Made by a program: the position numbers and the translations under genes
NCBI RefSeq assembly: GCF_000622005.1
Contig: NZ_JHWV01000005.1
Span: 276,860-340,859 of the forward strand
Reading direction: 5' to 3'
From: Anaerovibrio sp. RM50
GTDB lineage: Bacteria > Bacillota > Negativicutes > Selenomonadales > Selenomonadaceae
DNA: 64,000 bases
Notes under the pieces: model-generated
Told to the model about the DNA's origin: nothing
The model's database searches: none
What the model saw: only the letters and a program-made list of their open reading frames with translations
Shown here: one piece after another, positions 44,378 through 52,191 of the stretch
How the letters are laid out: each line of letters begins with the position of its first letter
Position numbering within the stretch: position 1 is the stretch's first letter

Positions 44378-46333
44378 GTGAGCAACAAGAGTTTTTATAT
44401 AACTACCCCAATTTATTATCCAAGTGCAAAGCTGCACATTGGCCACGCATACTGCACCACAATCGCAGACGCTGTGGCACGGTTCCATCGTCTGGCTGGT
44501 GATGATGTGTTCTTCCTTACAGGCAGTGACGAGCATGGCCAGAAGATTCAGGAGAAGGCTGAGGCTGAGGGGATTAAGCCTATTGAATACACTGATAAAA
44601 TCGTGGCAGGATTCCAGAATCTCTGGAAGCTGCTGAATATTTCCAATGATGATTTTATCCGTACCACCCAGCCACGTCACGAGAAGGTAGTTCAGGAGAT
44701 TTTCCGCCGTGTTTACGATAAGGGAGATATTTACAAGGGCTCCTACAAGGGATTGTACTGCACCCCATGTGAGAGCTTCTGGACTGAGCTGCAGCTGGAT
44801 GAAAATGGCTGCTGCCCGGATTGTGGACGACCTGTTAAGGAAGTAGCCGAGGAGGCTTATTTCTTTAAAATGTCCAGATATGCAGACAAAATTTTAAAGT
44901 ACATTGATGATAATCCTGAATTTATCCAGCCTGTGTCCCGCCGCAATGAAATGATTAATTTCATAAAGCAGGGGCTGGATGATCTGTGCATTTCCCGTAC
45001 CTCCTTTGACTGGGGTATTCCTGTTCCTATTGATGAAAAACACGTTATCTACGTGTGGTTTGATGCTCTTACCAACTATCTTACCCCAATTGGATTTTTG
45101 GATGATCCTGAAAAATTCAAGAAGTTCTGGCCAGCCAATGTTCATTTGGTGGGCAAGGAAATAGTCCGCTTCCACTCCATTATATGGCCTTGTATCCTTA
45201 TGGCCCTGGATTTGCCATTACCTAAGCAGATTTATGGCCACGGCTGGCTGGTGGTGGACGGCACCAAGATGTCCAAGTCCCTGGGCAACGTTATTGATCC
45301 TCTTGAGCTCATTGAAAAGTACGGTCCTGATGCTATCCGTTATTTTCTGCTTCGCGAAATTATTTTGGGGCAGGATGGCAACTTCTCTGAGCTGGCTCTG
45401 GTACAGCGTATTAACTCCGATCTGGCTAATGATCTGGGCAATTTGCTCCACCGCAGCCTTAATATGGTGGGCAAGTTCCAGAATGGGGAAGTGTTTGCTC
45501 CCGAGGGACGTTCTGAAATTGACGAATCCCTTATCAGTGATGCCATGAATGCTGTAAAGGCCTTTGAGGAAGGCATGTCTGACATGAAAATCAGCAATGC
45601 TGTAAAGGCTGTATGGGCATTTATCGGCAGGGCCAACAAATATATTGATGAAACTGCTCCATGGGCTCTGGCCAAAGATGAGTCAAAGAAGCAGGAGCTG
45701 GCCAATGTTATGTATAATCTCATTGAGTCCATGCGCATTATCAGCGTAATGATTTCTCCATATATGCCTGTAACCGCCGAAAAGGTATGGCAGCAGCTGA
45801 ACATTCCTGGTGACTTTAAGGACGTGCGTCTGGAGGATATTAAGGCATGGGGCGGCACTCCTGCGGGCATGCACATTGGGGAAGCCCAGCAGCTGTTCCC
45901 ACGTATTGAGCTTGATCCGGAGGATAAGGCTCAGGCCCAGGCTCCAAAGAAGGAAAAGCAGCCTAAGAAGGAAAAGACTGAGAAGACTGGGAACAAGGAC
46001 GAAAAATCTGCTGATGGTCTCATTACCATTGACGATTTTGGCAAGGTGAAGCTTCAGGTGGTGGAAATCCTTGAGGCAGAGCCTGTTCCAAAGGCTGATA
46101 AGCTTCTTAAGCTCATTGTGGATACCGGTGCAGAAAAGAGACAGGTGGTATCCGGCATTGCGAAGCATTATGAGATAAGTGATCTCATTGGTAAAAAGGT
46201 TATTTTGGTAATGAACCTGAAACCTGCCAAACTCCGCGGCGTAGAGTCCCAGGGCATGATCCTGGCCGCCACCAAGGGTGATGAACTGGAAGTTGTAACT
46301 GTGGATATGCCGGTGGGCAGTATTGTAAGATAA
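44378..46333 (+). CDS. metG: Methionyl-tRNA synthetase
   Basis: 651 residues. Class I synthetase with HIGHAYCTT (HIGH), KMSKSLGNV (KMSKS), a zinc knuckle (CTPC and CPDC), an anticodon-binding helical domain, and a C-terminal tRNA-binding (EMAP/Trbp111-like) domain (about residues 545-651). A Lys/Glu-rich linker (about 525-545) joins the last domain. Starts with GTG after AGGAGG. Confidence 0.97.
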   Translation: MSNKSFYITTPIYYPSAKLHIGHAYCTTIADAVARFHRLAGDDVFFLTGSDEHGQKIQEKAEAEGIKPIEYTDKIVAGFQNLWKLLNISNDDFIRTTQPRHEKVVQEIFRRVYDKGDIYKGSYKGLYCTPCESFWTELQLDENGCCPDCGRPVKEVAEEAYFFKMSRYADKILKYIDDNPEFIQPVSRRNEMINFIKQGLDDLCISRTSFDWGIPVPIDEKHVIYVWFDALTNYLTPIGFLDDPEKFKKFWPANVHLVGKEIVRFHSIIWPCILMALDLPLPKQIYGHGWLVVDGTKMSKSLGNVIDPLELIEKYGPDAIRYFLLREIILGQDGNFSELALVQRINSDLANDLGNLLHRSLNMVGKFQNGEVFAPEGRSEIDESLISDAMNAVKAFEEGMSDMKISNAVKAVWAFIGRANKYIDETAPWALAKDESKKQELANVMYNLIESMRIISVMISPYMPVTAEKVWQQLNIPGDFKDVRLEDIKAWGGTPAGMHIGEAQQLFPRIELDPEDKAQAQAPKKEKQPKKEKTEKTGNKDEKSADGLITIDDFGKVKLQVVEILEAEPVPKADKLLKLIVDTGAEKRQVVSGIAKHYEISDLIGKKVILVMNLKPAKLRGVESQGMILAATKGDELEVVTVDMPVGSIVR

Positions 46334-46346
46334 GAACGTTTTTTGT

Positions 46347-46374
46347 AGGGTTGCTGCATTTGTGGCAGCCCTAT
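46347..46374 (+). terminator. Weak hairpin after metG
   Basis: TAGGGTTGCTGC / GGCAGCCCTA stem with a short loop but no clear U-run (ATATTCAT). A partial terminator at best. The following 110 bases are AT-rich and contain no gene. Confidence 0.45.
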
Positions 46375-46488
46375 ATTCATATAGTAGGAAACTTTTTTAT
46401 TGTTAGTAAAATACCGAAAAAAACGTTGTAATTAAAGTGGAAAAGTTTACGCAAAAATTTAAAAAATTATTTTTGGAGATTATTATAT

Positions 46489-47280
46489 ATGAAAGAAAAT
46501 ATTTTAATTGACACCCACGCCCATATCAATAGTGAAAAATTTGACCAAGAGAGAGGAAAAATTATTACCAATGCCATTGAGAATGGAATTGGGGGTATTA
46601 TAAATATGGGGGACACCATGGAGTCTTCCCAATACGTTCTGGAATTGGCCCAAGAGTATGATATTTGCTATGCCGGGGTAGGGGTGCACCCTGAGGAAGC
46701 CTTTGAAATGGGAAAAAGAGATTTTGACCAATTGGCAATTTGGGCGAAAAATAAAAAAGTCGTGTGTATCGGTGAAATCGGATTGGATTATTATTGGGAA
46801 AAGGATGGGGAAAAAAGAGCCCTTCAGCGTCGTATATTTATTCAGCAGCTGGATCTTGCCAGACAACTGAATCTGCCGGTGTGCGTCCACAACCGTGATG
46901 CCCATGGGGATACCATGGAAATCCTTAAAAAAGAAGGTAGGGGTATCCGTGGCGTGATGCATTGTTTTTCGGGAAGTCTGGAAATTGCCCGGGAACTGGT
47001 GAAAATGGACTGGTATATTGGGGTGGACGGACCTCTGACCTTCAAAAATGCGGCAAAACTGCCGGAAATAGTCAAAGAAATTCCCCTGGAAAGGATTTTG
47101 GTGGAAACGGATTGCCCGTATATGGCCCCTCAGCCAGTGCGGGGAAAGAGAAACGAACCTGCTTATGTGAGGTTTGTGGCGGAAAAATTAGCTGAATTGA
47201 AAGGACTGGATTTTGAGACCGTTCAAAAGCAAACTACACTTAATGCAATATCCCTGTACCCAAGGCTGGAACAGGGCTAA
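46489..47280 (+). CDS. tatD: TatD family metal-dependent DNase
   Basis: 263 residues, TIM barrel. Metal ligands DTHAHI, GEIGLDYYW, VCVHNRDAHGD, MHCFSG and VETDCPY are all present, so the enzyme should be active as a 3'-5' DNase or phosphoesterase. Position between metG and the 3D protein matches Bacillus yabD. Codon use differs from its neighbours: many CAA and AAA codons, where the flanking genes use CAG and AAG almost throughout. This hints that the gene was replaced by a foreign copy. Its own terminator follows. Confidence 0.94.
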   Translation: MKENILIDTHAHINSEKFDQERGKIITNAIENGIGGIINMGDTMESSQYVLELAQEYDICYAGVGVHPEEAFEMGKRDFDQLAIWAKNKKVVCIGEIGLDYYWEKDGEKRALQRRIFIQQLDLARQLNLPVCVHNRDAHGDTMEILKKEGRGIRGVMHCFSGSLEIARELVKMDWYIGVDGPLTFKNAAKLPEIVKEIPLERILVETDCPYMAPQPVRGKRNEPAYVRFVAEKLAELKGLDFETVQKQTTLNAISLYPRLEQG

Positions 47281-47306
47281 GAGGACAAAAATATACAAAA
47301 GTGGGA

Positions 47307-47334
47307 GACGGCTGTTATTTTTCAGCCGTTTTTT
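47307..47334 (+). terminator. Terminator after tatD
   Basis: ACGGCTG / CAGCCGT stem with an AT-rich 8-base loop and six T. Confidence 0.9.
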
Positions 47335-47398
47335 CATGTTCTTTTCATGTTTTGAGTATATTATTACCCCCGAAGTGGTGATTGGAAAAATTAAAAAT

Positions 47399-47427
47399 TT
47401 GACAAAGCAATTTTTTGCTGATATACT
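47399..47427 (+). promoter_or_regulatory. Promoter of the 3D-domain gene
   Basis: Perfect TTGACA (47399-47404), 17-base spacer, TATACT (47422-47427). Confidence 0.88.
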
Positions 47428-47462
47428 AACAACCATGTTTGCAAAACAAAGGGAGGAATTGA

Positions 47463-48230
47463 ATGAGTTTTGACAAATTTCATGTCCGATGTATCCGGGA
47501 TATCCGGTTCCTGATTTGCATTGGCTTACTGGCTGTGATGACCATGGTAACAGGTTTTGTGTCACACAGGCATGTAACAATTTCAGTGGATGGCCAGCAT
47601 ATTGAGCTGAGCACTCCATATCACGTTGTGGACAATATCCTTACCCAGGCTGGTGTTACCAGACATGAAAAGGATATATACAAAGTAACTGCTGATGAAA
47701 ATGGCGATGAGGTCATCAACATCAGACGGGCTGTACCAGTTGTCGTTGAGTACAAGGGAGAGCAGAAGGAAATCATTACTGCAAATGCTACTGTGGACGA
47801 CATTATGATAGAGCTTGGTTACGTAGGTAACAGATATAAGATTGATAAGGCCGGAGAAACAGACGTTGTAGCTGGTATGCACATCAAGGTAACTGATGTA
47901 CCAGTTGTTCCGGTAAATGCAGTAAATACCCCACAGGGTACCATGACTTACAAGAGTCATCTGACGATGGAAGCTACAGCATATATTCCAAGCGATGGTG
48001 GCGGCAGCGGCATAACTGCTACCGGCATGGTTGCACAGCATGGAGTGATTGCTGTCGATCCAAATGTGATACCGCTGGGATCCCGAGTGTTCATTCCGGG
48101 CTATGGAATGGCAATTGCGGCAGATACTGGCGGAGCTATCCGAGGCAATAGAATAGACTTGTGCATGAATACTTACCGTGAGGCAATTAACTTTGGCCGC
48201 GGTGTGGTGGAAGTGTACATATTAGACTAA
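47463..48230 (+). CDS. YabE-like secreted 3D-domain protein (putative murein hydrolase)
   Basis: 255 residues. N-terminal membrane anchor or signal (about residues 13-32), two DUF348 repeats (VTISVDGQHIELSTPY and VVVEYKGEQKEIITAN regions) and a C-terminal 3D domain (about 165-255) with its three Asp motifs: AVDPNVIPLGS, AADTGG and RIDLCM. Resembles Bacillus YabE, related to resuscitation factors, but lacks the G5 domain. Likely acts on peptidoglycan in the periplasm. Own promoter and terminator. Confidence 0.9.
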   Translation: MSFDKFHVRCIRDIRFLICIGLLAVMTMVTGFVSHRHVTISVDGQHIELSTPYHVVDNILTQAGVTRHEKDIYKVTADENGDEVINIRRAVPVVVEYKGEQKEIITANATVDDIMIELGYVGNRYKIDKAGETDVVAGMHIKVTDVPVVPVNAVNTPQGTMTYKSHLTMEATAYIPSDGGGSGITATGMVAQHGVIAVDPNVIPLGSRVFIPGYGMAIAADTGGAIRGNRIDLCMNTYREAINFGRGVVEVYILD

Positions 48231-48262
48231 AACCGGAGATTGTTTCCTGAATGGAAGCAATA

Positions 48263-48320
48263 GGAAGCGGGGATTAGTAAGGGTAACAACGGCCTTTACT
48301 ATTCCCCGCTTTCTATTTTT
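48263..48320 (+). terminator. Terminator after the 3D-domain gene
   Basis: GGAAGCGGGGA-TTAGTAA-GGG / CC-TTTACTA-TTCCCCGCTTTC long stem, then TATTTTTT. Confidence 0.9.
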
Positions 48321-48412
48321 TAAGCTAAAAGTGATATTGCTAAAAAGTAGTATTTGTTTTACAATAAAAATTATCAATAGATATTTTGGTGTTGGATAAA
48401 TGGGGCTTTAAT

Positions 48413-50104
48413 ATGGCTTTAAAAGTTGGAATAGACAATCTTAATAAAGCAACGGAAAAGTTGATAAAGCGTCTGTTTTCTGAGGGTGTGGTGGATGCCA
48501 TATCTGATGTGCTGGATGATAATGTTATTGGCTTCAGCCCTTCAGGCCATTATTATTCCCGTGGCAGCTGGGAAGTAAAGCGTTTTTTACAGGCAGAGTA
48601 TGAGAGCCTTGCTCCTTGTAACATCAGCAAAATCCGCAGCCGCCAATTCGTAAGGGAGGGGCAGCTCTCCATAGAGTCTCACGTTATCATGACCAGCCTC
48701 CAGCAACGGAAGCTATTGCTGTTAAATATTACCACCATGTACCGCATGGTGCCGGATGGCTTTGTGATTAATGGCATCAATATGGCTCTTGATTATGACC
48801 GGGAAAAAACCTACAAGGTCCTGACAGAGGCCGCCATGAATGATTTGGATTTTCTGGCTTCCTATGACGGTACCACAGGGCTTTTGAACCGTGATGCCTT
48901 CTGCCGCCGGGCGGCGGATATGATGACGGATTATCCGGACAAAAGCTTCGATATTCTTCGCATCAATATTGAGCGCTTTAAAGTAATAAATGAGGTTTTT
49001 GGCGAGCAGCAGGGAGACAGGCTGCTGAACTATATTGCGGGTTTTCTGAAAAGCATTGATTTGGAGCTGTGCCTTTCCGCCAGATTATATGCGGATAATT
49101 TTGTGGTATGCTTTGAGTCTGCCGAGGGGGATGCGGAAAAGCTAATCTACACCATGCAGATTGTGGCCAACAGCTTTGAAATATCCCATCATACGGTCCT
49201 GTCCTTTGGCCTTTATCATGTGGACGACAAGAGCATTCCTGTCAGCACAATGATAGAGCGGGCCAACATGGCTCTTAATCAGGCCAAGGGCAACCACATG
49301 ACCCCGTATTTCGTATATGATAACAAGATGCGTGACCAGATGCTGTTGGAGCAGAATATAGTCAACGAATTTGATGCCGCACTGGAACATGGTGGCTTCA
49401 GGCTGTATCTTCAGCCAAAATACGATTTGGAGACGGAGCAGATTATGGGCTCTGAGGCTTTGGTGCGCTGGATTAAGCCCGATGGCTCCAGCGTGCTGCC
49501 ATCCTTATTTATACCGGTTTTGGAGAAGAACGGCTCTGTTTACGCCGTGGACCGTTTCATTTGGGAGGAGGCCTGCAAGTGTATCAGACGGTGGATGGAT
49601 TCAGGGAAGCTGGTTAAACCGGTGTCAGTTAATGTTTCCCGCATCGACCTGTATGACCCGGAGCTTATTAACGTATTGGTGGGGCTTACAAGAAAATACA
49701 GGATTCCAAAAGATTTGCTGGAGCTGGAGATAACTGAATCTGCCTACACTGATGACCCAAGAATGATAATGTCAGTTACGGAAAAGCTCCAAAATGAAGG
49801 TTTTCTGATTCTCATGGATGACTTTGGCAGCGGGTATTCTTCCTTGAATATGCTTAAGGATATTCATATAGATATATTGAAACTGGATATGGAGTTCTTA
49901 CGTAGTACAGACCAGACCGGCAGAGGGGGCAATATACTTAGTGCCATGGTGCAGATGGCCAAGAGCCTGAACCTTCATACCATTGCTGAGGGAGTCGAGA
50001 CCAAGGACCAGGCGGATTTTCTGAAATCCATTGGCTGCAATTGGGTGCAGGGATATTATTTCTCCCAGCCACTAACAGTAGAGGAATTTGAAAAGTTAAT
50101 ATAA
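48413..50104 (+). CDS. EAL-domain c-di-GMP phosphodiesterase with degenerate GGDEF
   Basis: About 563 residues: an N-terminal sensory region of about 150 residues (SnoaL-like by pattern only), a GGDEF-like domain whose signature is YADNF instead of GGDEF and so should not make c-di-GMP, and an EAL domain with SEALVRW, NVSR, ELEITES, DDFGSGYSSL, KLDMEFL and EGVET, which keeps the catalytic residues. Predicted to hydrolyse c-di-GMP. It has no membrane segment. Start uncertain: a TTG at 48386 is also in frame; ATG at 48413 has GGGG upstream. Confidence 0.88.
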   Translation: MALKVGIDNLNKATEKLIKRLFSEGVVDAISDVLDDNVIGFSPSGHYYSRGSWEVKRFLQAEYESLAPCNISKIRSRQFVREGQLSIESHVIMTSLQQRKLLLLNITTMYRMVPDGFVINGINMALDYDREKTYKVLTEAAMNDLDFLASYDGTTGLLNRDAFCRRAADMMTDYPDKSFDILRINIERFKVINEVFGEQQGDRLLNYIAGFLKSIDLELCLSARLYADNFVVCFESAEGDAEKLIYTMQIVANSFEISHHTVLSFGLYHVDDKSIPVSTMIERANMALNQAKGNHMTPYFVYDNKMRDQMLLEQNIVNEFDAALEHGGFRLYLQPKYDLETEQIMGSEALVRWIKPDGSSVLPSLFIPVLEKNGSVYAVDRFIWEEACKCIRRWMDSGKLVKPVSVNVSRIDLYDPELINVLVGLTRKYRIPKDLLELEITESAYTDDPRMIMSVTEKLQNEGFLILMDDFGSGYSSLNMLKDIHIDILKLDMEFLRSTDQTGRGGNILSAMVQMAKSLNLHTIAEGVETKDQADFLKSIGCNWVQGYYFSQPLTVEEFEKLI

Positions 50105-50105
50105 A

Positions 50106-50145
50106 AAATAACAGGGGCTGCCGTGGCGGTCCCTGTTATTTTATT
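50106..50145. terminator. Bidirectional terminator between the EAL gene and the small - strand gene
   Basis: AAATAACAGGG / CCCTGTTATTT 11-bp stem with A and T flanks on both sides, between converging genes. Confidence 0.88.
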
Positions 50146-50152
50146 TGATAAT

Positions 50153-50530
50153 TTAAAGCAGTGCTTTCAGCTGTTCAACTTTTCGCTGGTGGGCCTTTAT
50201 GGCAAAATCCATTCTGGCATTTTCCTCATCGGAAAACTTGCCGCTTTTAAGGGATGTTTTTATTATTTCAGCCCTGGCCTCAATATCCTTTATTTCGTCC
50301 TCCAGAGGCTTTTTCTCCTTCAGGGCAATTCCGTAAACGGTATGGATATTGTCTATGATATGCTGGGCGTAGCCCCTTTCTGCGGAAATATTTTCAAGAT
50401 AATTGGCAACCTCATAAAGAATGTCATAAGGGCTGGCGGCCTGCTGAATCATTTCCAGCATTTTCATCTTTATGTCTTCCTGCATGCCGTGGGCCATGTC
50501 TATTAGCTGCTGATTGTTGTTTTCCTCCAT
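50153..50530 (-). CDS. Hypothetical helical protein, 125 residues
   Basis: Not recognised. Fully helical, charged, no membrane segment; predicted coiled-coil stretch in the C-terminal half (KEKKPLEDEIKDIEARAEI). An N-terminal EENNNQQ tail precedes it. The ATG at 50530 has GAGGTGA six bases upstream. It diverges from the permease gene, and between them lies the DnaA-box cluster. Function unknown. Confidence 0.7.
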   Translation of the reverse strand: MEENNNQQLIDMAHGMQEDIKMKMLEMIQQAASPYDILYEVANYLENISAERGYAQHIIDNIHTVYGIALKEKKPLEDEIKDIEARAEIIKTSLKSGKFSDEENARMDFAIKAHQRKVEQLKALL

Positions 50531-50607
50531 AATCGTCACCTCTGAAAGTAATTAAAACATAAGCTGAAGTATACATCAAGAGGTTATTTCTTTCCAAACT
50601 GAAAATA

Positions 50608-50616
50608 TGTTATAAT
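50608..50616 (+). promoter_or_regulatory. Extended -10 promoter upstream of the permease
   Basis: TGT-TATAAT (extended -10) in an AT-rich stretch; no good -35. A transcript from here would begin near 50623 and carry the DnaA-box cluster in its 170-base leader. Confidence 0.5.
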
Positions 50617-50639
50617 GTTAATTGTCATTTGTCACGTAT

Positions 50640-50753
50640 TTATCCACAGAAAAAAGTGAAAAGTTGACGAAAACATGGCTGAAATATGGGGTTATCCACT
50701 AAGTTATTCACAAAATACGGTATTTTGTGAATAACTTATCAACAATATCCACA
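50640..50753. promoter_or_regulatory. DnaA-box cluster
   Basis: Three perfect TTATNCACA boxes (50640-50648 +, 50704-50712 +, 50726-50734 -) and three with one mismatch (50692-50700, 50736-50744, 50745-50753, all +) in 114 bases. The middle + and - boxes lie in a perfect 18-bp palindrome. Upstream of an APC permease, with no dnaA, dnaN or rpmH in the window. Confidence 0.75.
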
Positions 50754-50761
50754 GAAAAAAG
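50641..50761 (+). repeat. Direct repeat of 16 bases flanking the DnaA-box cluster
   Basis: TATCCACAGAAAAAAG occurs exactly at 50641-50656 and 50746-50761, 105 bases apart, framing the palindrome. Confidence 0.85.
50700..50738. repeat. Perfect 18-bp palindrome
   Basis: Arms 50700-50717 and 50721-50738 are perfect reverse complements around a CGG centre; each arm contains one TTATTCACA box. No U-run follows, so it is not a terminator. Confidence 0.9.
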
Positions 50762-50796
50762 CTATGTAAAAATGTTCAATATTAGGAGTTGGGTTT

Positions 50797-52155
50797 ATGG
50801 AAAGCAAGAATCTTAAACGAGGCTTGAAGAACCGACACCTGCAGATGATGGCACTGGGGAGTGCTATCGGTACAGGTCTTTTCTATGGTTCAGCCTCAAC
50901 TATTGCCCTTACGGGGCCGTCGGTTATGCTGGCGTACCTGGTTAGCGGCATAGTTATTTATTTCATCATGCGCATGCTGGGAGAGATGTCAGTGCATGAG
51001 CCGGTGGCAGGCTCCTTCAGCTATTATGCCACCAAGTATTGGGGTGGCTTCCCGGGCTTTCTGGCAGGATGGAATTATTGGTATTGTTATATAATGGTAA
51101 GCATGGCGGAGATTACTGCCGTTGGTATATATGTAAACTATTGGTGGCCTGATGTGCCCCAGTGGTTGTCAGCACTTATTTGTCTTATTGTTATTACTGC
51201 CATTAACCTTGTAAATGTCAGTGCTTATGGCGAGACGGAATTCTGGATGGCCCTGATAAAAGTGGTGGCTATCCTCAGCATGATTCTTTTGGGTGCATAT
51301 CTCATTATCACCAATCCTTTGGGTTATCCGGCAAATATAAGCAATTTGTGGAGTTACGGCGGGTTTATGCCTAATGGTGTTTGGGGCCTTGCCATGGCCT
51401 GCGTTGTGGTTATGTTCTCCTATGGCGGTATCGAGCTTCTTGGTATTACCGCCGGAGAGGCAGAGGATCCCGACCGCTCCATTCCAAAGGCCATTAATCA
51501 GGTTATCTGGAGAATTTTGATATTCTATGTGGGTACCATGTTTGTGCTGATGTGCCTATGGCCATGGAATCAGGTGGGTATGGAATCATCTCCTTTTGTT
51601 CAGATTTTTGATAATGTGGGGATTCCTGCGGCAGCCCATATATTGAATTTCGTTGTATTGTCTGCGGCGGTATCCGTTTATAATTCTGCCATATACAGTA
51701 ATGCCCGCATGCTTTACGGTTTGGCAGAAAAGGGTGATGCCCCAAAGGTATTTATGAAGTTGTCCGGACGTGGTGTGCCGGTTGTGGGAACATTGGTGTC
51801 CTCCTGCATTACTCTCATTATCGTGGTTATGAACTATCTGTTCCCAAGCCAGATTTTCATGTATCTGTTTGCGGTGGTGGTAATTTCTGCCGTAATTAAC
51901 TGGGTGTGCATTACCCTCACTCACATGAAGTTCAGAAAGTATTGCGAGGAAAATGGGGTTCACTCCAAGTTCCGCTCCGTTCTTTATCCGCTGACCAATT
52001 ATTTGAGTCTGGCCTTTTTGGTGGGGTTAATTGTAATGATGACCCAGATTCCGGATATGCGGATGGCTGTTATTGCCCTGCCTATATGGCTGTGTATTCT
52101 TTATGCAGGCTATCGCTTTAAAATGAGCCGCGATAGTAAGGGCAAAGTGGAATAA
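50797..52155 (+). CDS. APC-family amino acid permease
   Basis: 452 residues, 12 transmembrane helices. The N-terminal signature HLQMMALGSAIGTGLFYGSA and MLAYLVSGIVIYFIMRMLGE are typical of the amino acid transporter (AAT) group with LysP, GabP, AroP and ProY. FSYGGIELLGITAGEAEDP is the helix 6 substrate region. Substrate cannot be assigned. GGAG site before the ATG, preceded by the DnaA-box cluster. The next gene follows after 36 bases. Confidence 0.92.
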   Translation: MESKNLKRGLKNRHLQMMALGSAIGTGLFYGSASTIALTGPSVMLAYLVSGIVIYFIMRMLGEMSVHEPVAGSFSYYATKYWGGFPGFLAGWNYWYCYIMVSMAEITAVGIYVNYWWPDVPQWLSALICLIVITAINLVNVSAYGETEFWMALIKVVAILSMILLGAYLIITNPLGYPANISNLWSYGGFMPNGVWGLAMACVVVMFSYGGIELLGITAGEAEDPDRSIPKAINQVIWRILIFYVGTMFVLMCLWPWNQVGMESSPFVQIFDNVGIPAAAHILNFVVLSAAVSVYNSAIYSNARMLYGLAEKGDAPKVFMKLSGRGVPVVGTLVSSCITLIIVVMNYLFPSQIFMYLFAVVVISAVINWVCITLTHMKFRKYCEENGVHSKFRSVLYPLTNYLSLAFLVGLIVMMTQIPDMRMAVIALPIWLCILYAGYRFKMSRDSKGKVE

Positions 52156-52191
52156 GTCGACTAAAATAGGGGTATTATAGGGGATTTTACT

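Noticed and set aside
50540..50796. A chromosomal replication origin (oriC)
   Set aside because: The DnaA boxes are suggestive, but no dnaA, dnaN, rpmH or gene-direction switch is centred here; reported as a DnaA-box cluster only.
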